Origin: Erythrobacter sp. | GTDB lineage: Bacteria > Pseudomonadota > Alphaproteobacteria > Sphingomonadales > Sphingomonadaceae | NCBI GenBank assembly: GCA_029937545.1 | Contig: JAPYPR010000003.1 | Coordinates: forward strand, 1-64,000 | DNA: 64,000 nt | Direction: 5' to 3' | Shown here: positions 1 through 8,357 of the stretch, piece by piece | Layout of the letters: the number at the start of each line of letters is the position of its first letter | How positions within the stretch are numbered: position 1 is the stretch's first letter | Program-made: the position numbers and the translations under genes | Notes under the pieces: generated by a model | Seen by the model: only the letters and a program-made list of their open reading frames with translations | The model's database searches: none | Told to the model about the DNA's origin: nothing

Positions 1-635
1 CCACATCCGTGAACCGGCTCGGCGACATGATGAAGATCGGGCGGCGCGGATCGGTGAATATCTGGCTGGAGGTCGAGGGGACGCAGGGCCATGTCGCCTA
101 TCCCCACCACGCCGACAATCCGATCCCCAAGCTGGTCGCCATGCTGGCCGAACTCGAGGCGCTGGTGCTGGACGAAGGCACCGACTGGTTCCAGCCGAGC
201 AATCTCGAAATCACCGAGATCGATATTCCCAACAACGCGCACAACGTGATCCCGGCAAAGGCCAAGGCACGCATTTCGATCCGCTTCAACGACACCCATT
301 CGGGCACTTCGCTGTCCGAGAAAATCGGTGCCATTGCGGAGAAGCACGGCGGCACCGCGCTGCCGATCATCTCGGGCGAGCCGTTCCTGACGCCGCCGGG
401 CGAGTTCAGCGACATCATTGCAGCTGCGGTCAACGCGGAGACGGGGATCGACCCCGAACCCTCCACCACTGGCGGCACCTCCGATGCGCGATTCCTTCGG
501 GCGATCTGTCCGGTGATCGAATTCGGCCTCTGCAATGCGACCATGCACAAGCGCGACGAGGCGGTGGCCGTGGCGGATCTCGGGGCGCTCAGCCGAATAT
601 ATGCGCGGATCGCGCGGGATTGCCTCGCTCACTGA
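1..635 (+). CDS. dapE: Succinyl-diaminopimelate desuccinylase, C-terminal part (5' end outside window)
   Basis: The frame is open from the left edge, so the N-terminal metal-binding half lies outside the window. DapE removes succinate from N-succinyl-LL-diaminopimelate in the lysine and peptidoglycan pathway, in the cytoplasm. What remains covers the dimerisation lid (G-x-x-GHVAYPHHADNPI), the NNAHNVIPA segment typical of DapE, and the end of the catalytic domain, with STTGGTSDARF and a late metal-ligand-type histidine in ATMHKRDE. A GTG and several ATG codons near the edge are internal. dapB of the same pathway lies 3 kb away on the other strand, so the two are not one operon. A large inverted repeat follows the stop. 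Confidence 0.93.
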   Translation, partial: TSVNRLGDMMKIGRRGSVNIWLEVEGTQGHVAYPHHADNPIPKLVAMLAELEALVLDEGTDWFQPSNLEITEIDIPNNAHNVIPAKAKARISIRFNDTHSGTSLSEKIGAIAEKHGGTALPIISGEPFLTPPGEFSDIIAAAVNAETGIDPEPSTTGGTSDARFLRAICPVIEFGLCNATMHKRDEAVAVADLGALSRIYARIARDCLAH

Positions 636-642
636 CCAATTT

Positions 643-732
643 CGTCACCCCCCGCGCAGGCGGGGGTCCCGCTTACCCGGCGTTAGCGGACGACAGCGAG
701 CCAGCGGGATCCCCGCCTGCGCGGAGATGACG
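643..732. repeat. Extragenic inverted repeat (REP-like), possible terminator of dapE
   Basis: Two arms of about 30 bases, 643-673 and 703-732, are nearly perfect inverted complements. Each contains the core GCGCAGGCGGGG and ends in a GTCA/TGAC motif. A 29-base spacer separates them. Extragenic palindromes with this kind of core are scattered through many sphingomonad genomes; that is general knowledge and was not checked here. Only this copy was noticed in the window. It lies just after the dapE stop, so it could also act as a transcription stop. Confidence 0.75.
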
Positions 733-814
733 GTTGTGGGGTGGGCGGGGTTGGTCCTTCCCAACCTGCCTCGCTTACCGTAGCCCTGTCCCCAATTAGG
801 GAGACACCACCGCA

Positions 815-2053
815 ATGCTCAGAACCTGGTTCGAAATTCCGCTGTGGCAGCGGGTCATCACCGCGCTCATCCTGGGGGTGTTGACCGGATGGGCCTGGGG
901 GCCGGATGCGGAAAGCATCAAGTGGATCGGCGATTTCTTCATCAAGGCGATCAAGATGCTGGTCGTGCCGCTGATCTTCTTCAGCCTCGTCAGCGGCGTG
1001 GCGGCGATCGGCGATTTGCGCAAACTCGGCGCAGTCGGCGGGCGGGCGATGATCCTGTTCGTCGTGACCGGCCAGATAGCAGTGTGGCTGGGCCTCGGCC
1101 TCGGCACGGTGCTCGCGCCGGGGGCGGGCGTCGATACCAGCGCTATCCAGCGCGGCGAGACGCCTGTGCCCAACGAAACCACGGCGGTCGACATGATTCT
1201 CTCCATCGTGCCCGAAAGCCCGGTGCAGGTGATGGCAGACGTCGCGGTGCTGCCGCTGATCGTCTTCTCGCTCCTGATCGGAATCGGCATTCTGATGGCC
1301 AAGGAAGAGGGCGTTCCGGTCCAGAAGGTCTTCGATAGCGGCGCGGTGATCATGCAGAAGGTCACCATGGTCGTGATGGAGCTTACACCCTTCGGCGTCT
1401 TCGCGCTGATGGCCTGGGTGGCAGGCACGCTGGGGCTGGATGCGCTGGTCAGCCTCGCCAAGCTGGTGGGCCTCAACTACCTCGGCTGCCTGCTGATCAT
1501 CGCTTTCATCTATGGCGGGATGATCAAGTTCCTCGCCAAGCTGCCGGTGCGCGATTTCTTCCGCGGCATCGTGGACGCGATGGCGGTGAGCTATTCCACC
1601 GCCAGCTCCAATGCGACGCTGCCGGTGACGCTGCGCTGTGCGGAGCGCAATCTCGGCGTCTCGAACTCGGTCGCGGCTTTCGTGATCAGCCTCGGCGCGA
1701 CGATCAACATGAACGGCACGGCGATGTATCTCGGGTTGGCCACCTTGTTCGGCGCGCAGATCTTCGGCGTCGACCTGTCGATGGGCGACTATTTCCTGAT
1801 CTCGATCCTCGCGACGCTCGGCGCGGTCGGCGCGGCGGGCATCCCGGGCGCGGGCCTCATCATGATGGCGCTGGTCTTCGGCGCGGTCGGCGTGCCGCTG
1901 GAAACGATCGCCTTTGTCGCCGGGGTGGACCGGATCATGGATATGATGCGCACCACGACCAACGTCAGCGGCGACGCCGCAGTGGCAACGACGGTGGCAG
2001 TGATGACGGGCGAGATCGACACGCGTGAGATGGTCTCGGCGGACGATGTTTGA
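815..2053 (+). CDS. Dicarboxylate/amino acid:cation symporter (DAACS family)
   Basis: A 412-residue inner-membrane transporter of the glutamate/C4-dicarboxylate symporter family (GltP/DctA-like), which imports acidic substrates with Na+ or H+. Visible signatures are the serine-rich hairpin region STASSNATLPVT around residue 265 and the transmembrane motif GATINMNGTAMY around residue 295, which forms part of the cation and substrate site in this family. Many hydrophobic segments run through the whole length, which is normal for the family. The ATG has a purine-rich stretch (AGGGAGA) upstream. Its stop overlaps the next start as TGATG. The substrate cannot be decided from sequence. Confidence 0.9.
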   Translation: MLRTWFEIPLWQRVITALILGVLTGWAWGPDAESIKWIGDFFIKAIKMLVVPLIFFSLVSGVAAIGDLRKLGAVGGRAMILFVVTGQIAVWLGLGLGTVLAPGAGVDTSAIQRGETPVPNETTAVDMILSIVPESPVQVMADVAVLPLIVFSLLIGIGILMAKEEGVPVQKVFDSGAVIMQKVTMVVMELTPFGVFALMAWVAGTLGLDALVSLAKLVGLNYLGCLLIIAFIYGGMIKFLAKLPVRDFFRGIVDAMAVSYSTASSNATLPVTLRCAERNLGVSNSVAAFVISLGATINMNGTAMYLGLATLFGAQIFGVDLSMGDYFLISILATLGAVGAAGIPGAGLIMMALVFGAVGVPLETIAFVAGVDRIMDMMRTTTNVSGDAAVATTVAVMTGEIDTREMVSADDV

Positions 2054-2454
2054 TGACGTGCAAAGGCTTGTGGTTTGCCGCCTTTATCATTTCGCTAGCG
2101 TGTACATCTTGCGCCACGATCGATGATACGGCGGAGGAGGACCGGACGCTTACTTTTGACTGCAACGATATCGTCGTTATCGGTCGTCTAAATAATAATC
2201 GCGACTACGAGCACGTCGAAATTGATGGCGATATCCTCGGTCACGGCTGGATGACCGGAGCGATAAGTGTGCACAGGCCGGTGGCGGGGCCGGCAGTGGA
2301 GAAGAAGGTTCCAGTCAGATACTTTGGACACACCTATCTTCGTGAGGACCGAACATTCATGTTTGTATTAAGTCCTACAGATGACGGCATTTATCACCTA
2401 TCTGACCAGCGATTGATGTCTGATCAGCCACGTCCGACTTCTGAGTGCAACTAA
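2053..2454 (+). CDS. Small putative lipoprotein, unknown function
   Basis: A 133-residue protein. The ATG overlaps the upstream stop (TGATG); a TTG one codon earlier is also possible. The N-terminus is a signal peptide with a lipobox-like end (LACTSC), so it is probably a lipoprotein. The mature part has no family I recognise. It contains a run of Asn codons and is visibly richer in A/T than its neighbours, which may point to a transferred gene. The overlap suggests co-transcription with the symporter, but no functional link can be shown. Confidence 0.65.
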   Translation: MTCKGLWFAAFIISLACTSCATIDDTAEEDRTLTFDCNDIVVIGRLNNNRDYEHVEIDGDILGHGWMTGAISVHRPVAGPAVEKKVPVRYFGHTYLREDRTFMFVLSPTDDGIYHLSDQRLMSDQPRPTSECN

Positions 2455-2455
2455 A

Positions 2456-3106
2456 TCACCGCCCCTTCGGCTTCTCCAGCACCTTCTTCCGATAGCTGCA
2501 CAATTCCACCACCGGGCAGCGCCAGCATTCCGGCGTGCGGGCCTTGCAGACATACCGCCCGTGCAGGATTAGCCAGTGATGCGCCCCCAAGCGGAAGGGC
2601 TGGGGGACGCGCTTTTCAAGCTTGGCCTCGACCTGTTCGGGTGTCTTACCCTTGGCGAGGCCGGTGCGGTTGCCGACGCGCAGGATATGCGTGTCGACCG
2701 CGAAAGTCTCCTGCCCGAACCAGCAGTTGAGCACGACATTGGCGGTCTTGCGGCCCACGCCGGGTAGCCGGACGAGGTCTTCGCGCGTGTCGGGCACCTC
2801 GCCGCCATAGTCGTCGACCAGCAACTGGCTGAGCGCGATGACGTTCTTCGCCTTGGAATTGAACAAGCCGATGGTCTTGATGTGCTCTTTCAGGCCGTCT
2901 TCGCCCAGTTCCAGCATCTGCCCGGGCGTCTCGACCTCGCGAAACAGCGCGCGGGTGGCCTTGTTCACGCCTACGTCGGTCGCCTGCGCGGAGAGCGCCA
3001 CGGCCACCACCAGCTGGTAGCAATTGCCATATTCCAGCTCGGTCTCGGGGGAGGGATTGTCCTCGGCGAGCCGGTGGAAGAATTCGAAGATCTGCTCCTT
3101 GGTCAT
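2456..3106 (-). CDS. nth: Endonuclease III
   Basis: A 216-residue DNA glycosylase/AP lyase that excises oxidised pyrimidines in base-excision repair. The helix-hairpin-helix motif LPGVGRKTANVVL carries the catalytic lysine at residue 120, and VDTHILR carries the catalytic aspartate at residue 138; both numbers agree with E. coli Nth. The C-terminus has the iron-sulfur pattern C-x6-C-x2-C-x5-C (VCKARTPECWRCPVVELC). The frame is open further upstream, but MTKEQIF is the proper start. It overlaps the stop of the preceding membrane-protein gene as ATGA. It is the last gene of a dapB - membrane protein - nth unit. Confidence 0.96.
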   Translation of the reverse strand: MTKEQIFEFFHRLAEDNPSPETELEYGNCYQLVVAVALSAQATDVGVNKATRALFREVETPGQMLELGEDGLKEHIKTIGLFNSKAKNVIALSQLLVDDYGGEVPDTREDLVRLPGVGRKTANVVLNCWFGQETFAVDTHILRVGNRTGLAKGKTPEQVEAKLEKRVPQPFRLGAHHWLILHGRYVCKARTPECWRCPVVELCSYRKKVLEKPKGR

Positions 3107-3453
3107 CGCTTGCTGGCCGTTCGGATAAAGGGAAAGGCCGCGACGCTCCACAACACGCCCCAGACCATCATCCGGCCGCCATGGGCCGCTTGCAGCTCCG
3201 GGTTCGACAGGAACGGCAGCGCCAGGGCGACGAGGATGGCGAGCATCACTGCGAAGCCGAGCAGCCCGAGTTGCCATGGTGCCGGAGTCCGCACCAGCGA
3301 GGCGTACCCTGCCGGCAGCCCGATCACCGATGCCAGACCCCCCCATAGTGGCCAGGAATATACCACGCCTGCTTCCGGTATGCTCATCACGTAACCGATC
3401 GCGCTGAAGAGGATGGCCAGTGCGAGGCCACAGCCGATGGCGAAACCCTTCAA
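3103..3453 (-). CDS. Small integral membrane protein, unknown function
   Basis: A 116-residue protein with about four hydrophobic segments: an N-terminal helix, one around residues 35-50, one around 64-82 and one near 95-110. No catalytic motif or known family is recognised. It overlaps both neighbours by four bases (ATGA with dapB upstream and with nth downstream), so it is almost certainly translated in one operon with them. Confidence 0.8.
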   Translation of the reverse strand: MKGFAIGCGLALAILFSAIGYVMSIPEAGVVYSWPLWGGLASVIGLPAGYASLVRTPAPWQLGLLGFAVMLAILVALALPFLSNPELQAAHGGRMMVWGVLWSVAAFPFIRTASKR

Positions 3454-4178
3454 AGCCCCAGCACCTGCTCCATCGTATAACGTCCCGGTTCGCGGCCCCT
3501 CAGCCAGTCGGCTGCCTTGACCGCGCCGCGCGCGAAGATCTCGCGATTCTCGGCGCTGTGCGAGAGGGCGATGCGCTCCTGCTCGCCGGCCAGGATAACG
3601 CTGTGTTCGCCCGCCACGGTCCCGCCGCGCAGGGCCGCGAAGCCGATAGCGCCACGTTCGCGCGCGCCGGTCTGGCCATCGCGACCGCTCTCCCGGTTCG
3701 TAGCGAGATCGATCCCGCGCCCTCGCGCCGCCGCCTCGCCCAGCAGGATCGCGGTACCGCTGGGTGCATCGACCTTGCGGCGATGGTGCATCTCGACGAT
3801 CTCGATGTCCCAGTCCGGGCCGAGCCGCGTGGCGGCCTCCTGCACCAGGTGTGCGAGCAGCGTGACGCCGAGCGAGGTATTGCCTGTCTGCAGCACCGGT
3901 ACGGCCCGCGCGGCATGGTCGATCGCTTCGTGATGACTCGACTCCAACCCGGTGGTCCCGATCACGATCGGCACGCCCGCTCCGATGGCGGCATGGAGGT
4001 TCGCCTGCAGCGCTGCCGGGGCGGAGAAGTCGACCAGCACGTCGCTCACATCGGCCAAATCACCCACGTCGTCGCCCTTGTCGACGCCGCCGGCATAATC
4101 ATTGCCCGAGGCCTCGATCACGCGCCGCAGCGCTTCGCCCATGGCGCCCTTGCTGCCGATTACGCCGATATTCGCCAT
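3450..4178 (-). CDS. dapB: 4-hydroxy-tetrahydrodipicolinate reductase
   Basis: A 242-residue cytoplasmic enzyme that reduces the dihydrodipicolinate intermediate with NAD(P)H in lysine/diaminopimelate synthesis. The N-terminal nucleotide-binding loop reads GVIGSKGAMG. The substrate motif EMHHRRKVDAPSGTA, with its paired histidines and lysine, is the DapB signature, and DFSAP and GTTG are also present. The length is slightly short for the family, which is usual in alphaproteobacteria. It is the first gene of a three-gene overlapping unit. Confidence 0.96.
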   Translation of the reverse strand: MANIGVIGSKGAMGEALRRVIEASGNDYAGGVDKGDDVGDLADVSDVLVDFSAPAALQANLHAAIGAGVPIVIGTTGLESSHHEAIDHAARAVPVLQTGNTSLGVTLLAHLVQEAATRLGPDWDIEIVEMHHRRKVDAPSGTAILLGEAAARGRGIDLATNRESGRDGQTGARERGAIGFAALRGGTVAGEHSVILAGEQERIALSHSAENREIFARGAVKAADWLRGREPGRYTMEQVLGL

Positions 4179-4251
4179 TCGTCCTTGTCGCCCTACCGCT
4201 TCGCTGCTTGAGGGCGGTTGATCCCCTCACTGCCTTCGCTACTTGAGAGGA

Positions 4252-4953
4252 ATGGCTGAAATACGCAACATCGTGATCCTGACCGGCGCGGGAATTTCGG
4301 CCGAAAGCGGCATCGACACCTTCCGCGCCGAGGGCGGGCTGTGGGAACAGCACCGGGTAGAGGACGTCGCCACGCCCGAAGGCTTCGCGCGCGATCCGGA
4401 CCTGGTGCTGCGCTTTTACGACATGCGACGCGAGGCGATCCAGACGAAGCAGCCCAATCCTGCGCATGACGCGCTCGCCCGGCTGGACGAGCATTGGGAA
4501 GGCAACCTCCTGATCGTCACCCAGAATGTCGACGATCTGCACGAACGCGCCGGGGCGAAGCGGGTGCTGCACATGCATGGCACCCATCTCAACGCCTGGT
4601 GTACCGCCTGCGATGTGAAGAACCCGTGGACCGGCACGCTGGCGGACCGCCCGCCGTGTCCCGACTGCGGGCAGAGCGCGCTGCGGCCCGACGTCGTCTG
4701 GTTCGGCGAAATGCCCTATGAAATGGAGCGCATCTATGCCGCCCTGCGCACGGCGGACCTCTTCGTCAGTATCGGCACCTCCGGCGCGGTCTATCCCGCC
4801 GCGGGTTTCGTGCGCGATGCGCGCAGCCTGGGTGCGCACACGCTGGAGCTCAATCTCGATCGCAGCCAGGGCTCGGGCTGGTTCGACGAAAGCAGGCAGG
4901 GCAGGGCCAGCGAGCTGGTGCCCGAGTGGGTCGACACGCTGTTGGACAGTTGA
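4252..4953 (+). CDS. cobB: NAD-dependent protein deacylase, sirtuin class (CobB)
   Basis: A 233-residue sirtuin that removes acyl groups from lysines using NAD. It shows GAGISAESGIDTFR (residues 12-25), TQNVDDLHERAG, the catalytic histidine in HMHGTH (H109), and two zinc pairs, C117-x2-C120 and C136-x2-C139. The Y56-x-x-R59 pair in FYDMRR is the signature linked to desuccinylase/demalonylase activity in CobB and SIRT5. The ATG at 4252 is preferred; a TTG nine bases upstream is in frame. The purine-rich GAGAGG lies very close to the ATG, so the start is not certain. Confidence 0.93.
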   Translation: MAEIRNIVILTGAGISAESGIDTFRAEGGLWEQHRVEDVATPEGFARDPDLVLRFYDMRREAIQTKQPNPAHDALARLDEHWEGNLLIVTQNVDDLHERAGAKRVLHMHGTHLNAWCTACDVKNPWTGTLADRPPCPDCGQSALRPDVVWFGEMPYEMERIYAALRTADLFVSIGTSGAVYPAAGFVRDARSLGAHTLELNLDRSQGSGWFDESRQGRASELVPEWVDTLLDS

Positions 4954-5558
4954 GGTCTGGCGGAACGCCCGAGCGGATCCCGCATTCGAGCGACATAAAG
5001 CTGATTGCTAGCGCTACCGCATTCGTCCTGATGCTCGCCGCCTGTTCGCGTCAGGAGTCGGCGAGCGAGCCCGAAGCCAATATCGCCCGCGCGCCGCCGA
5101 CCGCCTCGGTACGCGACAGCGCTATGGAGGACATGTCCGCCGAGGATGCGGACGCTGCCATGGATGCAATGGAGCGCGACGATGCCACCGATGGATCGTT
5201 GGACAACGCGGCTTCGGCCCCGACTGGTCCAACGGCAAACGCCAGCTCGCGCAGCGAAGTGCACGCGATCCCGGCAGCCTTTCGCGGGACATGGGCGACC
5301 TCTCCCGCAAACTGCTCCGCGCGCAGCTTCTACCGCGTGACGGTGCAGGACGACCGGGTGATTTTCTTCGAGGACGGCGGCTTTGCCAGCGACATTCGCG
5401 TCAACGGCAATGCGCTCGCCGTAACCTATCCCTTCGAGAATCCGAATGGCGAAACCGAAAAACGCGTGGTCTATTTCGCCCGCGAAACTGAGGACCGTAT
5501 CCGCATCCGTCAGGGCGGCGGGGAAAGCCAGACCTACGTCGCCTGCCCCGATCAATAG
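4950..5558 (+). CDS. Putative lipoprotein, unknown function
   Basis: The hydrophobic stretch ending in LMLAAC is a clear lipobox, so the product is probably anchored in the outer or inner membrane. No ATG precedes it. A TTG at 4950, overlapping the cobB stop as TTGA, gives a signal peptide of normal length; GTG at 4926 and CTG at 4995 are alternatives. After the lipobox comes an acidic low-complexity region rich in Asp, Ala and Met (EDMSAEDADAAMDAMERDD). A small globular domain of about 85 residues follows (from FRGTWATSPANC), with two cysteines about 85 residues apart. No named family is assigned. Confidence 0.7.
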   Translation: MRSGGTPERIPHSSDIKLIASATAFVLMLAACSRQESASEPEANIARAPPTASVRDSAMEDMSAEDADAAMDAMERDDATDGSLDNAASAPTGPTANASSRSEVHAIPAAFRGTWATSPANCSARSFYRVTVQDDRVIFFEDGGFASDIRVNGNALAVTYPFENPNGETEKRVVYFARETEDRIRIRQGGGESQTYVACPDQ

Positions 5559-5610
5559 GATCGGCAGGCGCTCCGCCTTCGACGCCGGAAGCAATCTCAT
5601 TGCCTGCGTT

Positions 5611-6375
5611 TCAGCAACAGCCCTTGCAGGCGGGGTCCTTGGCAATGGCGAAGCTGCGCATGTCGGGCTTGAGCCCGTCGAGCAGGTAGACCCGGCCCCA
5701 GTCGATATCCGGCAGGTTGCCCGACGGCCCTAGCAGCGCTCGAACCGCCTGCAGCGCGGCGAAAGTCGCCGCCCAGCCGGCCATAGCGCCGAGCATGCCT
5801 TCCTCGGCGCAGGTATCGCAGTCCTCCGCATCGAAGGCATCGCCGACGAAACAGCGATAGCAGGCCTCATTCGGCAGGTGCCCCGCGAACGCGCCGACCT
5901 GGCCCTGGAAGCGACCGACTGCAGCGGATAGCAGCGGCACACGCTCGGCCACGCAGGCGTCGGAAATCGCCAAGCGGGTCGCGAAATTGTCCGTCCCGTC
6001 GAGCACCAGATCGGCACCGACGACGAGGCGGTGTGCATTTTCGGTGGTGATGCGCCGGTCGCTGATTGTCACGTCGAGCGCCGGGTCGAAAGTGCTGACC
6101 CAGCGCTTGGCGACGACGGCCTTGCCGTGCCCGATGTCGCGCGTGTTGAACAGCGTCTGCCGCTGGAGATTGCTTGCCTCGACCTTGTCATCGTCGACCA
6201 GCGTCAGCTTGCCGATCCCCGCCGCGGCGAGATATTGCAACGCCGGAGAGCCAATGCCGCCAAGTCCGACGAGCACGAGGTGCTTGTTCGCCAGTGCCAC
6301 CTGCCCCGCGCCGCCGATCTCGGGCAGCACGATATGGCGGGCGAAGCGGTCGAGACGATCTTCCGACAGGCTCAT
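5611..6375 (-). CDS. ThiF/MoeB/HesA family adenylyltransferase
   Basis: A 254-residue E1-like enzyme that adenylates the C-terminus of a small sulfur-carrier protein such as MoaD or ThiS. It has the nucleotide loop GLGGIGSPALQYLAAAGIG, the conserved DDDKVEASNLQRQ segment, the GTDNFATR motif, and two zinc pairs, CYRC and a C-terminal C-K-G-C. There is no rhodanese extension, so it is the short MoeB/ThiF form. Which carrier it serves cannot be told, because no moaD or thiS lies nearby. Its ATG overlaps the stop of the upstream DUF983 gene by four bases. Confidence 0.9.
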   Translation of the reverse strand: MSLSEDRLDRFARHIVLPEIGGAGQVALANKHLVLVGLGGIGSPALQYLAAAGIGKLTLVDDDKVEASNLQRQTLFNTRDIGHGKAVVAKRWVSTFDPALDVTISDRRITTENAHRLVVGADLVLDGTDNFATRLAISDACVAERVPLLSAAVGRFQGQVGAFAGHLPNEACYRCFVGDAFDAEDCDTCAEEGMLGAMAGWAATFAALQAVRALLGPSGNLPDIDWGRVYLLDGLKPDMRSFAIAKDPACKGCC

Positions 6376-6794
6376 CCGGCCGCGTCCTCATCGGCTTCGG
6401 GCAGGCGCTCTTTCCGAAAACCGTGCATCCCGTTCCACCATTGCATGCCGATCACCGCGCCTTTCGACGGCTGGAGCAGGGCGACCAGCATTACGACGGC
6501 CAGCGGGATGATGATCGCGACGATCGCGATCGCACCCAGCGCCAGTTCCGCGACGAGGAAGATCAGCACCGGTGCCAGCAGGTGGCCGGTCACGAACAGG
6601 GCGATATAGGCCGGGAAATCGTCCGCCCGTTGACCCGAAATGTCGAGCTTGCAGTGCGCGCAGTCATCGACCGGCTTGAGCCATTTGCGGAACAGCGCAC
6701 CCTCACCACAGCGCGGGCAACGGCAGCGCGCCCCACGCCAGAGCGTTTCGGCGAAGGAAGCAGGCAGGGCGTAGCGCGAAAGGTCGGAGGCCAT
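6372..6794 (-). CDS. DUF983 family membrane protein
   Basis: About 140 residues. The N-terminal half carries a zinc-ribbon-like arrangement (CRCPRCGEG, then CAHCKLD) and the C-terminal half two long transmembrane helices, which is the layout of DUF983 proteins. The frame is open upstream, but the ATG at 6794 after GGGCG-type purines starts the conserved part (MASDLSRY). It is translationally coupled (ATGA) to the adenylyltransferase gene. The molecular function of the family is not known to me. Confidence 0.85.
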   Translation of the reverse strand: MASDLSRYALPASFAETLWRGARCRCPRCGEGALFRKWLKPVDDCAHCKLDISGQRADDFPAYIALFVTGHLLAPVLIFLVAELALGAIAIVAIIIPLAVVMLVALLQPSKGAVIGMQWWNGMHGFRKERLPEADEDAAG

Positions 6795-6890
6795 GCACGC
6801 CCTTTGGCCGCTCAAACGCGCGCTGTCGACAACCCTGTGCATGGGGCTGTCGATCAGGCGTTGTTCGGCAGTTGGTAAGCGGTGGAGCGA

Positions 6891-8357
6891 TCAGCTCTCC
6901 AACTGGCGCAGGAGGCTGCGCACATCGCCGTCCATATCGGCATCGCGCTGGCGCAGGTCCTCGATCAGCCGCACGGCATGGATGACGGTCGAATGGTCGC
7001 GCCCGCCGAACTTGCGCCCGATCTCGGGATAGCTGCGCGGGGTCAGCACTTTGGAGAGATACATCGCCACTTGCCGCGGACGAACCACGGCGCGGGCGCG
7101 GCGCTTGCTGCTCATTTCGGAGCGGTCGATGCGATAGAACTGGCACACGGTCCGCTGGATTTCGTCGATCGTGATCCGGCGGCGATTGGCCGACAGGATA
7201 TCGGTCAACTGTTCCTCGGCCAGCTGGAGCGAGACTTCCTGTCCCGTCAGCTGGGCATAGGCGATCAGCTTGTTGAGACCGCCGACGAGCTCGCGCACAT
7301 TGCGCGTGATCGTGCGGGCGAGGAAGTCGAGCACGTCCTCGGGCACCTGCAGCGGCGCAAATTTGGTGAGCTTGGAGTGCAGAATCTTCTTGCGCAGCTC
7401 GATATCGGCAGCCTGGATATCGGCTACGAGACCCATCGAGAGACGCGAGAGCAGACGCGGCTCGACCCCGTCGAGGGCCTGCGGCGCTCGGTCGGCGGCG
7501 AAGACCAGCCGCTTGCCTTCGGCCAGCAGCGCATCGATCGTATAGAGCAGCTCTTCCTGCGCCGAAGCCTTGCCGATGATGAACTGGATGTCGTCCACCA
7601 GCAGCAGGTCGAAGCTCCGCAGGCGCGCCTTGAACTCCAGCATCTGGTTGGCTTTCAATGCCTGCACGAACTCCACCATGAAGCGTTCGGCACTGCAGTA
7701 GAAGATGCGGCTGCGCGGATGGGCCTGCAGGAAGGTGTGGCCGATGGCGTGAAGCAGATGTGTTTTGCCCTGGCCGGTCGCGCCCTTGAGGTAGAGCGGG
7801 CTGAACTGCGGCTTTTCCGTCGCGCTCATGCGCTGGGCTGCGTTGAAGGCGAGAATATTGGCCTCGCCGGTGATGAAGGCGGCGAAGGTCAGCGAGGGGT
7901 CGAGGCCGACGCTGGAGGTGAAGCCGCGGTCGCCCAGCGTGTCGGCGCTGATCGCCATCATCGAACTGTCGGCACCGTCATTGGCCGGGCGGCGACCGTT
8001 GGAGGGCAGGCGCAGGTCCGCAACCTGGCGACGGCCCGGGTGCACCTGGATATTGACGTGACGCACTTCGCTGCACGCGATCTTCCAGGCGAGGCTCAGC
8101 CGGTCGGCGAAGCGGTCCTTGACCCAATTGGCACTGAATTCGGTCGGCAGGAACAGGTCCAGTGTGCCGGTTTGCTTGTCGATGCCGCCAACCTGGATCG
8201 GTTTGATCCACTGGCTGTGAAGCTGATGCCCGAGATCCTTGCGCAGGCCCTGGCTAATATCCGACCAGTCGGCCGCCAGATTTACAGCTTCGCTATCTTC
8301 CATGAAATCGTCCTGATTTTTCTGTTTTGCTTTTGTCGCGTCGGCACCCTTGCCCAT
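6891..8357 (-). CDS. dnaA: Chromosomal replication initiator DnaA
   Basis: The cytoplasmic AAA+ protein that opens the replication origin. N-terminal domain I begins near WSDISQGLRKDLG. The Walker A is GATGQGKTHLLHA, the Walker B LLLVDDIQFI, and the C-terminal DNA-binding domain carries the DnaA signature GGRDHSTVIHAVR. Two starts are plausible: ATG 8357, preceded by GGGGGAAG at good spacing (488 residues), and ATG 8303, preceded by AGGA (470 residues). The first is given. A longer open frame upstream is not supported. It lies about 450 bases downstream of rpsT in the same orientation. Confidence 0.96.
   Translation of the reverse strand: MGKGADATKAKQKNQDDFMEDSEAVNLAADWSDISQGLRKDLGHQLHSQWIKPIQVGGIDKQTGTLDLFLPTEFSANWVKDRFADRLSLAWKIACSEVRHVNIQVHPGRRQVADLRLPSNGRRPANDGADSSMMAISADTLGDRGFTSSVGLDPSLTFAAFITGEANILAFNAAQRMSATEKPQFSPLYLKGATGQGKTHLLHAIGHTFLQAHPRSRIFYCSAERFMVEFVQALKANQMLEFKARLRSFDLLLVDDIQFIIGKASAQEELLYTIDALLAEGKRLVFAADRAPQALDGVEPRLLSRLSMGLVADIQAADIELRKKILHSKLTKFAPLQVPEDVLDFLARTITRNVRELVGGLNKLIAYAQLTGQEVSLQLAEEQLTDILSANRRRITIDEIQRTVCQFYRIDRSEMSSKRRARAVVRPRQVAMYLSKVLTPRSYPEIGRKFGGRDHSTVIHAVRLIEDLRQRDADMDGDVRSLLRQLES

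Noticed and set aside
4195-4250. Imperfect direct repeat (CTTCGCTGCTTGAGGG and CTTCGCTACTTGAGAGG) before cobB
   Set aside because: Two short, imperfect copies only. They may reflect a small duplication, and no regulatory family is recognised.
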